A stretch of 64,000 nucleotides of DNA from an uncultured Sphingomonadaceae bacterium (GCA_947501695.1 CANMWO010000001.1:620001-684000), one strand, 5' to 3'; positions 44,107-53,480 are shown, counted from the first letter of the stretch. Program-made: numbers and translations. Notes: a model not told the origin generated them from the letters alone.

Positions 44107-46100
44107 TTATGAGGCTCCAATATCTTGCGTCCCAGCGCATCTTTCAGCGGCTGCAAATGTGTTTCATAATGGCGCCATAGATCGACGCTGGCTTTGGTAA
44201 TGGGTTGACGCACCTGCTCTGAACTGGCGGTGCGGACCGCCCGTTCCGTCTGGTGAAAATCGATGCAGGCTTGTTCAAACGGCAAACCGAGATAGTCGAG
44301 CATCCGGCGCACTTGCCCGTCAAGATCGTCCAGTACATCTTCATGTTGAACGCGCAAAACAGTGCCGGGCAGCACTGCGTCCCAGTGGTCCATCAGCCGC
44401 ACATAGTCGCTGTAATAGCGGCCAATTTCATGCATTCCGTAGGTAAATTCCTGCCCTTCGGCGAAAAGCTGTTTAAAGCCAGAGAAGCAACAGGCCATCG
44501 GTTCCCGCCGCGCATCGATGATTTTCGCATTGGGTAGAATGAGCTTTATCAGGCCAATATGCCGGAAATTATTCGGCATTTTATCGATGAAAAATGGCGC
44601 TCCCTGGCGATGGATCTGCGTGCTATCGATAAATTCCTGACCCATGGCGCGTAATTTTTCAGCGTCGAGATCGTGCAAATTATCGGGGTATAGCGAGTCA
44701 TTGCTCGCCTGCTTCTGTCGCCGCAGCCGGTGGGCTAGCGACAATATATTGGGCAATTCCAGCGTGCCATCAATCTGGCTATGCGATGCCAATATCTGTT
44801 CGAGCAAAGTCGATCCGGCACGCGGCAGGCCCAAGATGAAGATGGGATCAGGCGCATCGCATCCCTTGCCGGATTGCTTTTCAAACAACGCAGGCGTGCA
44901 AGCGGTTATCTGGCTGTTCAGTTCCGCTGTCATTTGATCGGCATCATAGCGCGACTGCGTGCGTTTCAATTCATTGCCGCGCTGATAATAGCCAAAGGAT
45001 GTGTCATAATCCTTGCGGTCTTCATAGGCTTTGCCGAGTGCAAAACAGATATGGATGCGGTTCTGATAGCTAAGCTGGTTACCCTTTTCTTGGGCTTCCA
45101 TTAGGCTCAGCTCTGCATCGCTGAAACGATAGGTTTTGAGATTTGCTAAGCCATAATAAGCATCGCCATATCCGGGATCTGACCGGACCGCGCTTTGGTA
45201 AGAGGCGACGGCATCTTCATGGCGGCCAAAGGTTTTCAGCGCGTGCCCTTTGGAGGTCAATGTGACGGGATCATCCGGCAGCTTTTTCAAGACCTTTTCA
45301 AACAGATCCAAGGCTTGCTCATAGTCACCCGTCTGCATGGATTCGATCGCAAAAAGTGATTGAAAGACCGGGTTTTCTCGGTCGCGTTGATAGAGCATTT
45401 CACTGTGCTGCAGCGCTTCGGCAAATTTCTGACGCTTGCGTAGGATTTGAATATAATCAATCCGCACCTGGATATTGTCCGGTTCAAATTCGATCGCGCT
45501 TTCAAGCAGAAAGTCAGCATCCTCCAAGATGCCCAAACGCGCTCCGATATCGGCCAGCAATCGCATCGCTTCAACATGATGAGGGTTATTTTGAAGGAAA
45601 TGGCGACAGGCATTTTCCGCCTTGATCAATTTGCCTTCATACAAAAGATGCGAGACCGCGATCAAAGACTTGGGCATATCGGCAATGCGCTGTTCCTGCC
45701 CGCGCATTTCTATCGCGGCATCACGGCGGCCCCAGCTTTCGAGTATTTCGGCTTGTGCTCTCCAGCTGGCTTGCAGCACGGGATTGCATTGGCAGGCCCG
45801 GCGATAGGCGGCCATGGCGCTTTCCATATCGCCCATAGCTTTCAAAATATGGCCTTCTTCCTGATAGGCGCGGCCAAAATCAGGGGACAGGTTTTTCAGC
45901 TGATCTATGCTAGCAAGGGCCGTTTCATTCTGCCCCAGATAGCGCTCACAAACGGCTTTCATATAAAGCGCGTCGATATTCTCCGCTTCATCCTGCAAGA
46001 CAGTAACCGCAGAGCTCAGCGCCGCCTCAAAGCGCGCCTCATACATTTGAGCGCGCGCCTGTTTTAGCAATTCGGCTATATCAAGACCCGTTTCAGACAT
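44103..46100 (-). CDS. TPR-sulfotransferase fusion
   Basis: 665 aa. The first ~380 residues are tetratricopeptide repeats (about ten helix pairs, for example ALSSAVTVLQDEAENIDALY and YEQALDLFEKVLKKLPDDP, with the A-x-x-x-Y-x-x-A-L type spacing). Residues ~395-650 are a sulfotransferase: PIFILGLPRAGSTLLEQIL (5'-phosphosulfate loop, P-R-A-G-S-T), with DKMPNNFRHIGLIKLILPNAKII and DARREPMACCFSGFK (3'-phosphate region). Such proteins transfer sulfate from PAPS to glycans or peptides. Downstream is the BCCT gene; upstream, 75 nt and a terminator separate it from the TonB receptor. Confidence 0.9.
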   Translation of the reverse strand: MSETGLDIAELLKQARAQMYEARFEAALSSAVTVLQDEAENIDALYMKAVCERYLGQNETALASIDQLKNLSPDFGRAYQEEGHILKAMGDMESAMAAYRRACQCNPVLQASWRAQAEILESWGRRDAAIEMRGQEQRIADMPKSLIAVSHLLYEGKLIKAENACRHFLQNNPHHVEAMRLLADIGARLGILEDADFLLESAIEFEPDNIQVRIDYIQILRKRQKFAEALQHSEMLYQRDRENPVFQSLFAIESMQTGDYEQALDLFEKVLKKLPDDPVTLTSKGHALKTFGRHEDAVASYQSAVRSDPGYGDAYYGLANLKTYRFSDAELSLMEAQEKGNQLSYQNRIHICFALGKAYEDRKDYDTSFGYYQRGNELKRTQSRYDADQMTAELNSQITACTPALFEKQSGKGCDAPDPIFILGLPRAGSTLLEQILASHSQIDGTLELPNILSLAHRLRRQKQASNDSLYPDNLHDLDAEKLRAMGQEFIDSTQIHRQGAPFFIDKMPNNFRHIGLIKLILPNAKIIDARREPMACCFSGFKQLFAEGQEFTYGMHEIGRYYSDYVRLMDHWDAVLPGTVLRVQHEDVLDDLDGQVRRMLDYLGLPFEQACIDFHQTERAVRTASSEQVRQPITKASVDLWRHYETHLQPLKDALGRKILEPHK

Positions 46101-46129
46101 GTGATCCCGGTTTACTGTCCTTCAAAAAA

Positions 46130-46159
46130 GGGGAGGCTAACCGCTTGATTAGCCTCCCC
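46130..46159 (-). terminator. Terminator of the TonB-dependent receptor gene
   Basis: GGGGAGGCTAA (46130-46140) pairs with TTAGCCTCCCC (46149-46159) over an 8-nt loop; on the - strand the stem is followed by six T's. It lies 15-45 nt after the receptor stop. Confidence 0.92.
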
Positions 46160-46174
46160 CTGTTGTATTGTTCC

Positions 46175-48823
46175 TTAATAAGTGAAGGAAACCCGTGCGC
46201 CAACGGTCAGCGGGCGATTGACAGTGATCCTTGATCGATCATTGACGAAATTACCGCTAACTTGGGCCCGCTCGTCAGATAGATTGTCACCAAATATCTC
46301 GAACGACCATTTGTCATCGCTGATCCCGGCCGACAAACCAAAGGTTGTCCAGCTATCGAGCGTGATCCGGTTGATTTCGATGATATCGGTAGCAGCGGAT
46401 CCCGAATGGGTAACCTGTGGCTGAACGTGAGCCGTCCAATCGCCAAAGGCGTTCCATTCATAACGGGCCCGCAAGTTGCCTTGGAAGCCTGGCGCAAAGG
46501 CAAGGCTGCGGCCTTCAATCACGTCGTTAGTTGGCGTGAGAACGTCGGTAATCTCGGTATCCAAGATCGAGAAAGCCGCGCTAACCGTCAGGCCTTCCAG
46601 TGCGTATGGCGCGATCGTGATGTCTGCTTCAATACCTTTGATTTCTGCATCCGCCGCATTGTCCGAGAAGAACAGGTTGGTAATGCCCGGATCAAGCAGC
46701 GTGGTTTGCAGATTCTGAATATCTACAAAGAAAGCATTGCCGTTGAAACGGACCTGATTGTCAAAGAGTGAAGTTTTCCAACCAATTTCGTAATTGGTCA
46801 CATCATCCGTATCGAGCTCAAATGGCACGGTAAAGCCGTTCGGCCCCGCTGCACCTCCAGGACGGTTGAGCAGACCAGGCCGGAAACCTTCAGAATAGGT
46901 CGCATAGAACAGCAGATCATCAGTTGGCGTCCATGTCAGGTTCGCCTTGAAGATAAAGCCATCGGTTGCCGCCTTATCCGGCGCTCGCAGGGCGTTAAAC
47001 ACCTGCTGAGCTTGACCCGCGCTTAAACCGGCGGCTTGAATATCTGCTACCGATTGGCCCAGCGTGAATGTCTGTCGCAAGGCGTCAGTACAGCTGCCGA
47101 TGAACGTGAAGCTGCCATCGCCATCATAAAGATCGCTGATATTCGTGCCAAAAGCATTTTCATCAACACCGCTAGAGTTACAGAAAGACGAGTTAGCGCT
47201 GCCCTCTAGATCGACTTCGACATCATAATAACGCGCACCCAGGGTGATCGCAAATTGATCGGAAATGTCAAAGGTGGCTTCACCAAATATACCGAATTGT
47301 TTGTCAGTCCGCTTCACATCGTTGCGGAAGATGGTGCCCGCTGGATAAGCGTTGGTGTCTGAAATAAATGCGTTGGGTTGCGAGAAGTTGGCTGGGAAAG
47401 AACCGCCGAACAAGTCAATCGCGGTGCTACCGGGATAGACAAAGTCGTTGAGTTCCAACAATTCCAAATCGCTGTAGAAACCACCAGCGGTCAATCGTAA
47501 CGGGTAGTCTGCCGGTGTATTGAAACGCAGTTCATGGGTCATCGCTTCGGTTTCTGTCCGCGAATTTACGAACAGATTTGGTGCCTGACATGTTCCCGTA
47601 GGAGCTGCGCCCGGATAAGAAACCGAACCGTCACAGATATAATAAGGAATATACTGACCAACGAAGAGATAATCGGAATAATCAACCCGCTGCGATGTCT
47701 CACGCTCGGTATAGGCACCGGTATAAACGAGTTCCAGCGCGCCGATCCGGCCTTCTATGGTCCAGCTGGTGTTGCTGAAATCATCCTTGATCTCATCCTT
47801 TTCAAAGCGTTGGATTTCCAGATCGCCCAAGGTTGGATCTTCAAAGAACACACCGTCTGAATCCAGACCCTGACGGGCATGGGCTACGGTTACGCTCCAG
47901 TCGCTGGAAAATTCATATTTACCGCTTACCCGGAAACCGAGATACTGCGTATCGTTGAAGTTATTCTCGACCAAGGCGCTGTTGTCAGCCAGAATGAAGT
48001 TCACGGCGCTGAGATCAGCACCGGCTTGCAAACCGGCACGGGCAGCATTCACCGGCACGCCGTTGTCGCGGACCGTGCCGACTGGCCGGAAACGCGCGCT
48101 TTCGGCGGTGCTGCGTGTGCCAGCGACATTGTCGATATAGCCGCCTTTATTGTCATAATAACCAACGGCACGGATCGCGAAACTGTCCGTGACCGGAACA
48201 TTCACCATGGCTTCGATATTATTGCTCGGATCGCCGCTTTTGGTGAAAGATACGCCGGCTTTGGCTTTGAATTGAAACTGCCCAATGACTGGCTTGTTGG
48301 TGATCAAACGCACCGTGCCTGCTTGCGAGCTGGCGCCAAATAAAGTGCCTTGCGGCCCGGACAATACTTCCACCCGCTCAAGATCGGCTGCGTAAACATC
48401 GAGGTTACGGCCCGGCTGTGACACGGGCTGCTCATCAAGATAAAGCGCCACGTTAGGAGCGAGGCCAGCAACGCCAGCGGTTGTCAGATTGGGTGTGGTG
48501 GAAGCCAAACCGCGAATATAGATCGTGCTTTGACCTGGTCCGCCGCCGCCCGCTGTAACGCCGGGCAATTGCTGCAGATAATCGTCAAATACGGTAACGC
48601 CAAGCTGATCCAGTGTTTCTTCGCCCAAGGCCTGAACGGCCACTGCGACGTCCTGCAAATCTGCAGCGCGTTTTGTCGCTGTTACGACAATTTCCTGCAC
48701 GCCTCCTTGCTGTTCGTTATTTTCTGTTTCTTGAGCTTGTGCCGATGCACAGCCCAAGCTTGCGATGACCGCAAGCGATGCGCCCGTTTTTAAATAAATC
48801 AAATAACCCTCGTGTGGTTTCAT
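46175..48823 (-). CDS. TonB-dependent receptor
   Basis: 882 aa outer-membrane gated channel. Signal peptide (LKTGASLAVIASLGCASAQAQE), TonB-box-like IQEIVVTATKRA region (EIVVTA), plug domain with DVAVAVQALGEETLDQLGVTVFDDYLQQLPGV and IYIRGLAS, VERVEVLSGPQGTLFGASSQAGTVRLITNKP, then a 22-strand barrel ending RPLTVGARVSFTY with the terminal Tyr/Phe. Substrate unknown: sphingomonads carry many of these for sugars, aromatics or iron. ATG 48823 was chosen as the signal peptide begins there. Followed by a clean terminator, so monocistronic. Confidence 0.93.
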   Translation of the reverse strand: MKPHEGYLIYLKTGASLAVIASLGCASAQAQETENNEQQGGVQEIVVTATKRAADLQDVAVAVQALGEETLDQLGVTVFDDYLQQLPGVTAGGGGPGQSTIYIRGLASTTPNLTTAGVAGLAPNVALYLDEQPVSQPGRNLDVYAADLERVEVLSGPQGTLFGASSQAGTVRLITNKPVIGQFQFKAKAGVSFTKSGDPSNNIEAMVNVPVTDSFAIRAVGYYDNKGGYIDNVAGTRSTAESARFRPVGTVRDNGVPVNAARAGLQAGADLSAVNFILADNSALVENNFNDTQYLGFRVSGKYEFSSDWSVTVAHARQGLDSDGVFFEDPTLGDLEIQRFEKDEIKDDFSNTSWTIEGRIGALELVYTGAYTERETSQRVDYSDYLFVGQYIPYYICDGSVSYPGAAPTGTCQAPNLFVNSRTETEAMTHELRFNTPADYPLRLTAGGFYSDLELLELNDFVYPGSTAIDLFGGSFPANFSQPNAFISDTNAYPAGTIFRNDVKRTDKQFGIFGEATFDISDQFAITLGARYYDVEVDLEGSANSSFCNSSGVDENAFGTNISDLYDGDGSFTFIGSCTDALRQTFTLGQSVADIQAAGLSAGQAQQVFNALRAPDKAATDGFIFKANLTWTPTDDLLFYATYSEGFRPGLLNRPGGAAGPNGFTVPFELDTDDVTNYEIGWKTSLFDNQVRFNGNAFFVDIQNLQTTLLDPGITNLFFSDNAADAEIKGIEADITIAPYALEGLTVSAAFSILDTEITDVLTPTNDVIEGRSLAFAPGFQGNLRARYEWNAFGDWTAHVQPQVTHSGSAATDIIEINRITLDSWTTFGLSAGISDDKWSFEIFGDNLSDERAQVSGNFVNDRSRITVNRPLTVGARVSFTY

Positions 48824-48877
48824 TAAAAATGTAGGGAAAAATACATCCGACCGGTGAATACCTATCGAACCCATTGC

Positions 48878-48913
48878 AAAGCCGAAAAAGACGTCCCCAG
48901 CGATATCGGCTTT
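48878..48913. promoter_or_regulatory. Inverted repeat upstream of the TonB receptor
   Basis: AAAGCCGA (48878-48885) and TCGGCTTT (48906-48913), a perfect 8-bp dyad spaced by 20 bases, lie 55-90 nt ahead of the receptor start within the 328-nt gap 48824-49151. Candidate operator or hairpin; the gap also holds TTCACC/GGTGAA around a T run near 49003-49024, and no gene. Confidence 0.35.
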
Positions 48914-49103
48914 CTGAGTGAGGACGGTGTATAACGGCTATTACATCTTTGTGAACCGTGGTGATGGTCTTGTGGTGCAGAAAAGCCACAGATTTTACAT
49001 CATTCACCTTTTTTTTTGGTGATTCAATGAAGGCAACGGCCAAAAACCGCAAAAAATGCACAAATTTATAGCTACTACACTGTGAATGCAGGCTGTAAGA
49101 AAC

Positions 49104-49135
49104 AAAACCTACACCAGTGAACGGATGTAGGTTTT
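49104..49135 (-). terminator. Terminator of the molybdopterin oxidoreductase gene
   Basis: AAAACCTACA (49104-49113) pairs with TGTAGGTTTT (49126-49135) over a 12-nt loop; on the - strand a mixed T run (TTTTGTTTCTT) follows. It stands 17 nt after the gene's stop. Confidence 0.8.
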
Positions 49136-49151
49136 GCAAAATGTGTTTAGT

Positions 49152-51290
49152 TTATGTCGCGCTCACGCGGACTGGTATCGCACTTTGCACCGCTTGACCT
49201 GTAATCGGGTCCAGCCAATCATCATCGACTATTAAACGGTTGGTAGAACCACCCTTTGTCATCACGTCATCCTTGCCCGCTTCGCTATCGCCAAAGGCAT
49301 GGCTCATGGAGATTACGCCGGGGCGGACTTTTTCATCCGCTTTGGCCATTCCAAAGATTGATGCAGTGGGCGAGGTGATTTCGATGATCGCACCATCGTC
49401 AATCCCTGCTTTGGCCATGTCATCAGGATTAATAAAGGCCGGATTGGTCGGCATTTTTTCTATCAGTTTGGGGAAGGGGTGGCCATTGCTGTTATAGCGA
49501 TGTTTGGACCTGCGAGAGATTAGGCGGAAGTCGAAGCCGTCTTTGACGGGATCATTGGCAGCATATTCGAACAGCTCGCTCGGCATTGCGCCCGCGTTCA
49601 GGTCGAAGCGGTTTTCACTGTCCGGATCGGCAGGGCCAACAACCGGATGTAGCTCATCATAGGTGATTGCTGCGCCTTTACGGTCCAACGCCGCCGCATC
49701 TGCCTTGGCCTTACTAGGTTTAAGCAGCGAGCCTTCTGAAATCAGATCAAGAACGGTCGCTTTGTCAGGACATTCGTCCATCGAAACCGAGCCGCCGGGA
49801 TAATTCATTTCTATGCCCATATGCTTAGCGAGCCACCAGAGCATTTCATATTCATCCATGGTATCGCCAGGAGCAGGGACCATCGCCTCGGTATAGTGGG
49901 CATAGGCCTCTTCGGTGAAGGCATCGGAGACGTTGTTAATATCTTCGCGTTCCAGACACATGCTGGGCGCAAGGATCATGTCGGCACGCTTGGCGCTGGC
50001 TGACATCCAGGGATCAATTTGGATGAAGAGTTCACATTCTTCAAGAGCCCGGCGGACCTTATGCTGATCGGGAAATGCAATTTCGGGATTTCCTCCGATG
50101 GATATAAGCGCTTTGATCTGACCTTCGCCTGGCGTCAAAATTTCATCAGCCAAAACATTACAGGGCATTTCCTTGCCGAGATGACCCAGGCCGCGGATGC
50201 GGGATTTGGGAAAGCCTTCACCAAACATCGGAACGGGCGGCGCGACTTGCGCTTTTTTAGGTCCCCCGCTGACCGGATTGAACACCATCGGTGCGGACAC
50301 TTTCTCGCCTTCTTGATTGAAACGCGCGCACATGATGTTGAGCGATGCGACCAGATATTCGGTCAGCGTTCCATTGCCCGCCATTTCCGGGCCAGTGCCG
50401 GTAACAACGCGGCCTTTATTGGCTCCAGCAAACATGCGAGCGGCTTTGATCAGCTCGTCCTTGTCCACCCCAGCGCGCTTCGCAGCGACATCGGGCGTCA
50501 TTGACTTGACGGCTGCTTCAAGTTCTTCGACGCCATCGACATGCGCGGCAACGAAATTCTGATCGAACAATTTCTCAGCGAAAATCACGTTGAGCATGCC
50601 AGCGAGCAGGGCAGGGTCTTCACCCGGTTTTACGGGTAAATGTACGTCGGCTCGTTTGGCCATGTCACTGACGCGCGGGTCGGCAACGATTAGCTTGAGG
50701 CCGCGTTTCTGTGCATCCTGTAGGCCGCGAGAGGGAGAAGACGTTGGCATGCCGCCTGAATAATGCGAAACAATCGGATTATTACCGACAAACATCGCGA
50801 CATCAGAATCGGTGAAGGCGTTGCCGCCGCCCATCCACATGCCATAGCGCGCGGTGGTAAATACTTTTGCGGGCTGGTCAACGGTGACGCTGGTATACCA
50901 GTTGCGCGATCCGATACCCTGGGCAAAGGCATAAGATGTGCCGAGCACGGCGCTATTTTGAAACGCATTGGTACCGCAATAAACCGCTACGCTATGTGGG
51001 CCATGTTCCTCGACCATTTTCTTCATCTGCGCGCCGGCCAGTGCGAGTGCATCAGCGGTTGCGATGTCTTTGAACGTGCCATCGGGTTGGCGAATTTTGC
51101 TGGTGACCATCCGGTCGGGCAGGTTGTGCATGTCGGTCAGCTGGCGGCCCTTGATACAGGTATAGCCGTTGAACAGATGGTCTTCCTTGTCGCCGCGTAC
51201 AGCAACGACTTTGTCGTCCTCGACATCGACCAGCATCGCACAGCTGGCATGACAGAATCGGCAAAAGCTTCGTTTGGTTTCAACAGCCAC
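49152..51290 (-). CDS. Molybdopterin-containing oxidoreductase (stand-alone catalytic subunit)
   Basis: 712 aa of the DMSO-reductase/formate-dehydrogenase superfamily. The [4Fe-4S] motif is at the N-terminus: CRFCHASCAMLV ... GYTCIKGR (C-x-x-C-x-x-x-C-n-C). Domains follow the usual four-part layout with MGD-binding elements GNNPIVSHYSGG, LKLIVADPRVSD, IGGNPEIAFPD and a C-terminal domain near INPDDMAKAGIDDGAIIEI. No Sec or obvious active-site Cys is visible at the metal-ligand place, so Ser or Asp may bind it. There are no electron-transfer partners alongside. GTG 51290 has AGGAGA in front. Substrate is unknown (polysulfide, thiosulfate, aldehyde or aromatic compound are options). Confidence 0.88.
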   Translation of the reverse strand: MAVETKRSFCRFCHASCAMLVDVEDDKVVAVRGDKEDHLFNGYTCIKGRQLTDMHNLPDRMVTSKIRQPDGTFKDIATADALALAGAQMKKMVEEHGPHSVAVYCGTNAFQNSAVLGTSYAFAQGIGSRNWYTSVTVDQPAKVFTTARYGMWMGGGNAFTDSDVAMFVGNNPIVSHYSGGMPTSSPSRGLQDAQKRGLKLIVADPRVSDMAKRADVHLPVKPGEDPALLAGMLNVIFAEKLFDQNFVAAHVDGVEELEAAVKSMTPDVAAKRAGVDKDELIKAARMFAGANKGRVVTGTGPEMAGNGTLTEYLVASLNIMCARFNQEGEKVSAPMVFNPVSGGPKKAQVAPPVPMFGEGFPKSRIRGLGHLGKEMPCNVLADEILTPGEGQIKALISIGGNPEIAFPDQHKVRRALEECELFIQIDPWMSASAKRADMILAPSMCLEREDINNVSDAFTEEAYAHYTEAMVPAPGDTMDEYEMLWWLAKHMGIEMNYPGGSVSMDECPDKATVLDLISEGSLLKPSKAKADAAALDRKGAAITYDELHPVVGPADPDSENRFDLNAGAMPSELFEYAANDPVKDGFDFRLISRRSKHRYNSNGHPFPKLIEKMPTNPAFINPDDMAKAGIDDGAIIEITSPTASIFGMAKADEKVRPGVISMSHAFGDSEAGKDDVMTKGGSTNRLIVDDDWLDPITGQAVQSAIPVRVSAT

Positions 51291-51453
51291 AATTTATCTC
51301 CTAATTGCCCTACCAATATCAGCGGGAGCAGCCAGTGCGACTGGCAAAACTGTGCAGGACGATGATATTCGCGCAGTATCTATTCTGTCTATTGCCATGA
51401 TGAGCCCCAACGGCGCAGTAGGGCCAATAAAGTAACAACAAGAGAGATCGATT

Positions 51454-52209
51454 ATGGGGCGTGTGCAGGATAAAGTCATATTGCTAACCGGGGGTGCAAT
51501 GGGTTTGGGCAAAGCCGCTGCGATCCGGCTGGCCGAAGAAGGCGCGCGTATCGTCATCACTGACCATAATGTTGAGGTTGGCATGAAGACGGCTGCGGAG
51601 CTTGGCGACAATGTGGAATTTCTGGAACAGGATGTCACTGATCCTGCGCGCTGGGCTGAGGTTATTGCGCATATGGAGTCAAAATATGGCCGGCTGGACG
51701 TTTTGATCAACAACGCGGCCGTCACAGTCTTCGGTTCCATCGCCGATGTCAGCTACGAAGATTTCAAGCGCTGTTACAACGTAGATGTGGATTCCATTTT
51801 TCTCGGGTGCAAATCGGCGATGGATTTGATGACCAAAACCGGTGGCTCAATGATCAATTTTTCTTCTGCTGCGGCAATTAGTGCGAGTGCGGATCTCGTC
51901 GCTTATAATTCCGCAAAAGCAGCCATTCCAATGCTAACGAAATCAATCGCGCTCTATTGTGCGAGAGAGAAAAACGGTGTGCGGGTGAATGCAGTGTTAC
52001 CAGGAACTATCATGACCCCCAATGTTCAAAGCGTGATTGATGGAACACCCGATCCAGCCGCCACAAAGGAATCCTTCGCGCTCGCGCAGCCCGTTGGTCA
52101 CATGGGCGAGCCAGACGATATTGCCCATCTGCTTGTCTATCTGGTGTCTGACGAGAGCAAGTTTGCCACCGGCGCAGCCTTTGCCGTGGATGGTGGTTTG
52201 AGTATTTAG
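51454..52209 (+). CDS. Short-chain dehydrogenase/reductase
   Basis: 251 aa classical SDR. TGGAMGLGKAAA (NAD-binding), NNAAVTVFG, catalytic Ser in INFSSAAAIS, YNSAK (Y-x-x-x-K), and the GEPDDIAHLLVYLVSDESKFATGAAFAVDGG C-terminus with NAD-type acidic residue after strand 2 (DHNVE). NAD-dependent oxidation of a secondary alcohol is likely; similar to cyclohexanol/hydroxysteroid dehydrogenases. Divergent from the molybdopterin gene with a 163-nt shared upstream region. AAGAGAG precedes ATG 51454. Confidence 0.92.
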   Translation: MGRVQDKVILLTGGAMGLGKAAAIRLAEEGARIVITDHNVEVGMKTAAELGDNVEFLEQDVTDPARWAEVIAHMESKYGRLDVLINNAAVTVFGSIADVSYEDFKRCYNVDVDSIFLGCKSAMDLMTKTGGSMINFSSAAAISASADLVAYNSAKAAIPMLTKSIALYCAREKNGVRVNAVLPGTIMTPNVQSVIDGTPDPAATKESFALAQPVGHMGEPDDIAHLLVYLVSDESKFATGAAFAVDGGLSI

Positions 52210-52219
52210 GGCAGCGGAG

Positions 52220-52675
52220 TCAATTAGCGCTGGCATCCCAATCGGCAAATTGCTTGTTTCCGACAAAGCCGATGGCTTGAACACCAGAGCGTTTCACGGT
52301 GGCAATCGTGTGATCAAATATCTCATAACGGGCGTTGGCATCGGTTTGCATGTGAAGCTGCGGTAGCTCCGGGTCTTTGGCCATGGTCGCCAGTAGTGAT
52401 TTCAGCTTTGCTTCGGTCACCGCCTCGCCGTTCCAGAGCGTTAGCCCGGCATTGTTGATGCGTAAAAGGTTAACCTTGGGAGGGTCGCCTGATCCAGTGC
52501 CTGGGGGTGGCAGTTTTACCTCAACTTTATGAGTCGCGATGGGAATAGAGAGCATCATCATAACTAACAGAACAAGAAGAACATCAATCAAGGGTGTAAT
52601 ATTCAGCTGCGACATCGGCTGACGGTCCGAAATGCGGATACCATGTTGGCGAAACGTTGATCTGTATGTGGTCAT
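52220..52675 (-). CDS. ExbD/TolR-family protein (orphan)
   Basis: 151 aa. One N-terminal TM (ITPLIDVLLVLLVMMMLSIPI) with the family Asp at the cytoplasmic face (TPLIDVLLVLL: D in the channel), then a periplasmic domain (NNAGLTLWNGEAVTEAKLKSLL, LHMQTDANARYEIFDHTIATVKRSGVQAIGFVG). ExbD/TolR works with ExbB/TolQ to drive TonB or Tol systems; neither exbB/tolQ nor tonB/tolA is next to it. GGGAGAGAG precedes ATG 52675. Convergent with the SDR, 10 nt apart. Confidence 0.9.
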   Translation of the reverse strand: MTTYRSTFRQHGIRISDRQPMSQLNITPLIDVLLVLLVMMMLSIPIATHKVEVKLPPPGTGSGDPPKVNLLRINNAGLTLWNGEAVTEAKLKSLLATMAKDPELPQLHMQTDANARYEIFDHTIATVKRSGVQAIGFVGNKQFADWDASAN

Positions 52676-52793
52676 TTCTCTCTCCCGTCTTGAAAATACT
52701 CCAGTAAATGCATGTAATGTTATAACATCTTACGCCATTGTGCGTAAAATGCAAGTTGCACCGCCCATCAGCGACCTTCAGACCGAATGCAGC

Positions 52794-53480
52794 TTATCGT
52801 GCAGCCCGGCGCAGGCCGCCATGGACGCGCGTTGTCTTTTCATTGAAATTCTTCCCAAAGGCGGAACCTGCCACAGTGACTTTGGAACTTTTTACATAGG
52901 TTCGGCCATCCGGCGCTCTGGCACAACTCGTCTGGAGATCGAACTTGTTGATCCGTACCAGGATCGATGGTTTGAAAGATTTTGGGGCGCTTAGACTATA
53001 GGTTAATATTGCCGGAGAGTTTTTATCCACAGTGACGCGCCCGGTAAGATGTTTGACAAATTTTGCGCTGGCTTTTTCGTCGGGATCCGGCAGCGGTCTA
53101 AAAGTATAGGTTGCTGTAGCTGGGGTCTGGCTGATCAATCGTGCGCTTGCAGGAATGCTTTTTGCCATTTCGCTGCACCAAAAGCCGTTATAGTTGTTTT
53201 TTTCGATTTCCTTCACGGCTTTCTTGAATTCGTCGGTCCAAGTTGATTTCGCCGGCCGGGTGACATTGACCTGCTGACCAGCGGGAAGGGTTGGATTGAT
53301 GCGCCCGGCTGCATTCATTTTGCGTGTAATATAGCTGATGTCGTAGGAATAAACCGGGCCGCTTTTGGACGCAGCGAGCGCGCGCTTTAGCGGCGTTTGA
53401 GCCAAGGTTGGAGCCGACACTAACAAACAAGAAGAAACGAAAGCTAGGTGAACCGAGGCAGAGCGAAGGGAGATTTTCAT
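52794..53480 (-). CDS. Exported protein of unknown function
   Basis: 228-229 aa. Signal peptide (SVHLAFVSSCLLVSAPTLAQ), cleavage near TLAQ-TP. The mature protein is mixed alpha/beta: YSYDISYITRKMNAAGRI, PAKSTWTDEFKKAVKEIE, a Cys pair (FWCSE...SCARAPDG). I see no catalytic signature. The frame is open upstream to 53687 but ATG 53480 begins the signal peptide. It lies between the orphan ExbD and the divergent DUF3667 gene. Confidence 0.6.
   Translation of the reverse strand: MKISLRSASVHLAFVSSCLLVSAPTLAQTPLKRALAASKSGPVYSYDISYITRKMNAAGRINPTLPAGQQVNVTRPAKSTWTDEFKKAVKEIEKNNYNGFWCSEMAKSIPASARLISQTPATATYTFRPLPDPDEKASAKFVKHLTGRVTVDKNSPAILTYSLSAPKSFKPSILVRINKFDLQTSCARAPDGRTYVKSSKVTVAGSAFGKNFNEKTTRVHGGLRRAAR

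Noticed and set aside
45447-46067. 206-aa + strand frame opposite the TPR repeats
   Set aside because: Antisense to a clear TPR-sulfotransferase; repeat-rich genes easily leave open antisense frames.
48717-49139. 140-aa - strand frame upstream of the TonB receptor
   Set aside because: Low-complexity, covers the promoter gap and the terminator hairpin; no protein-like pattern.
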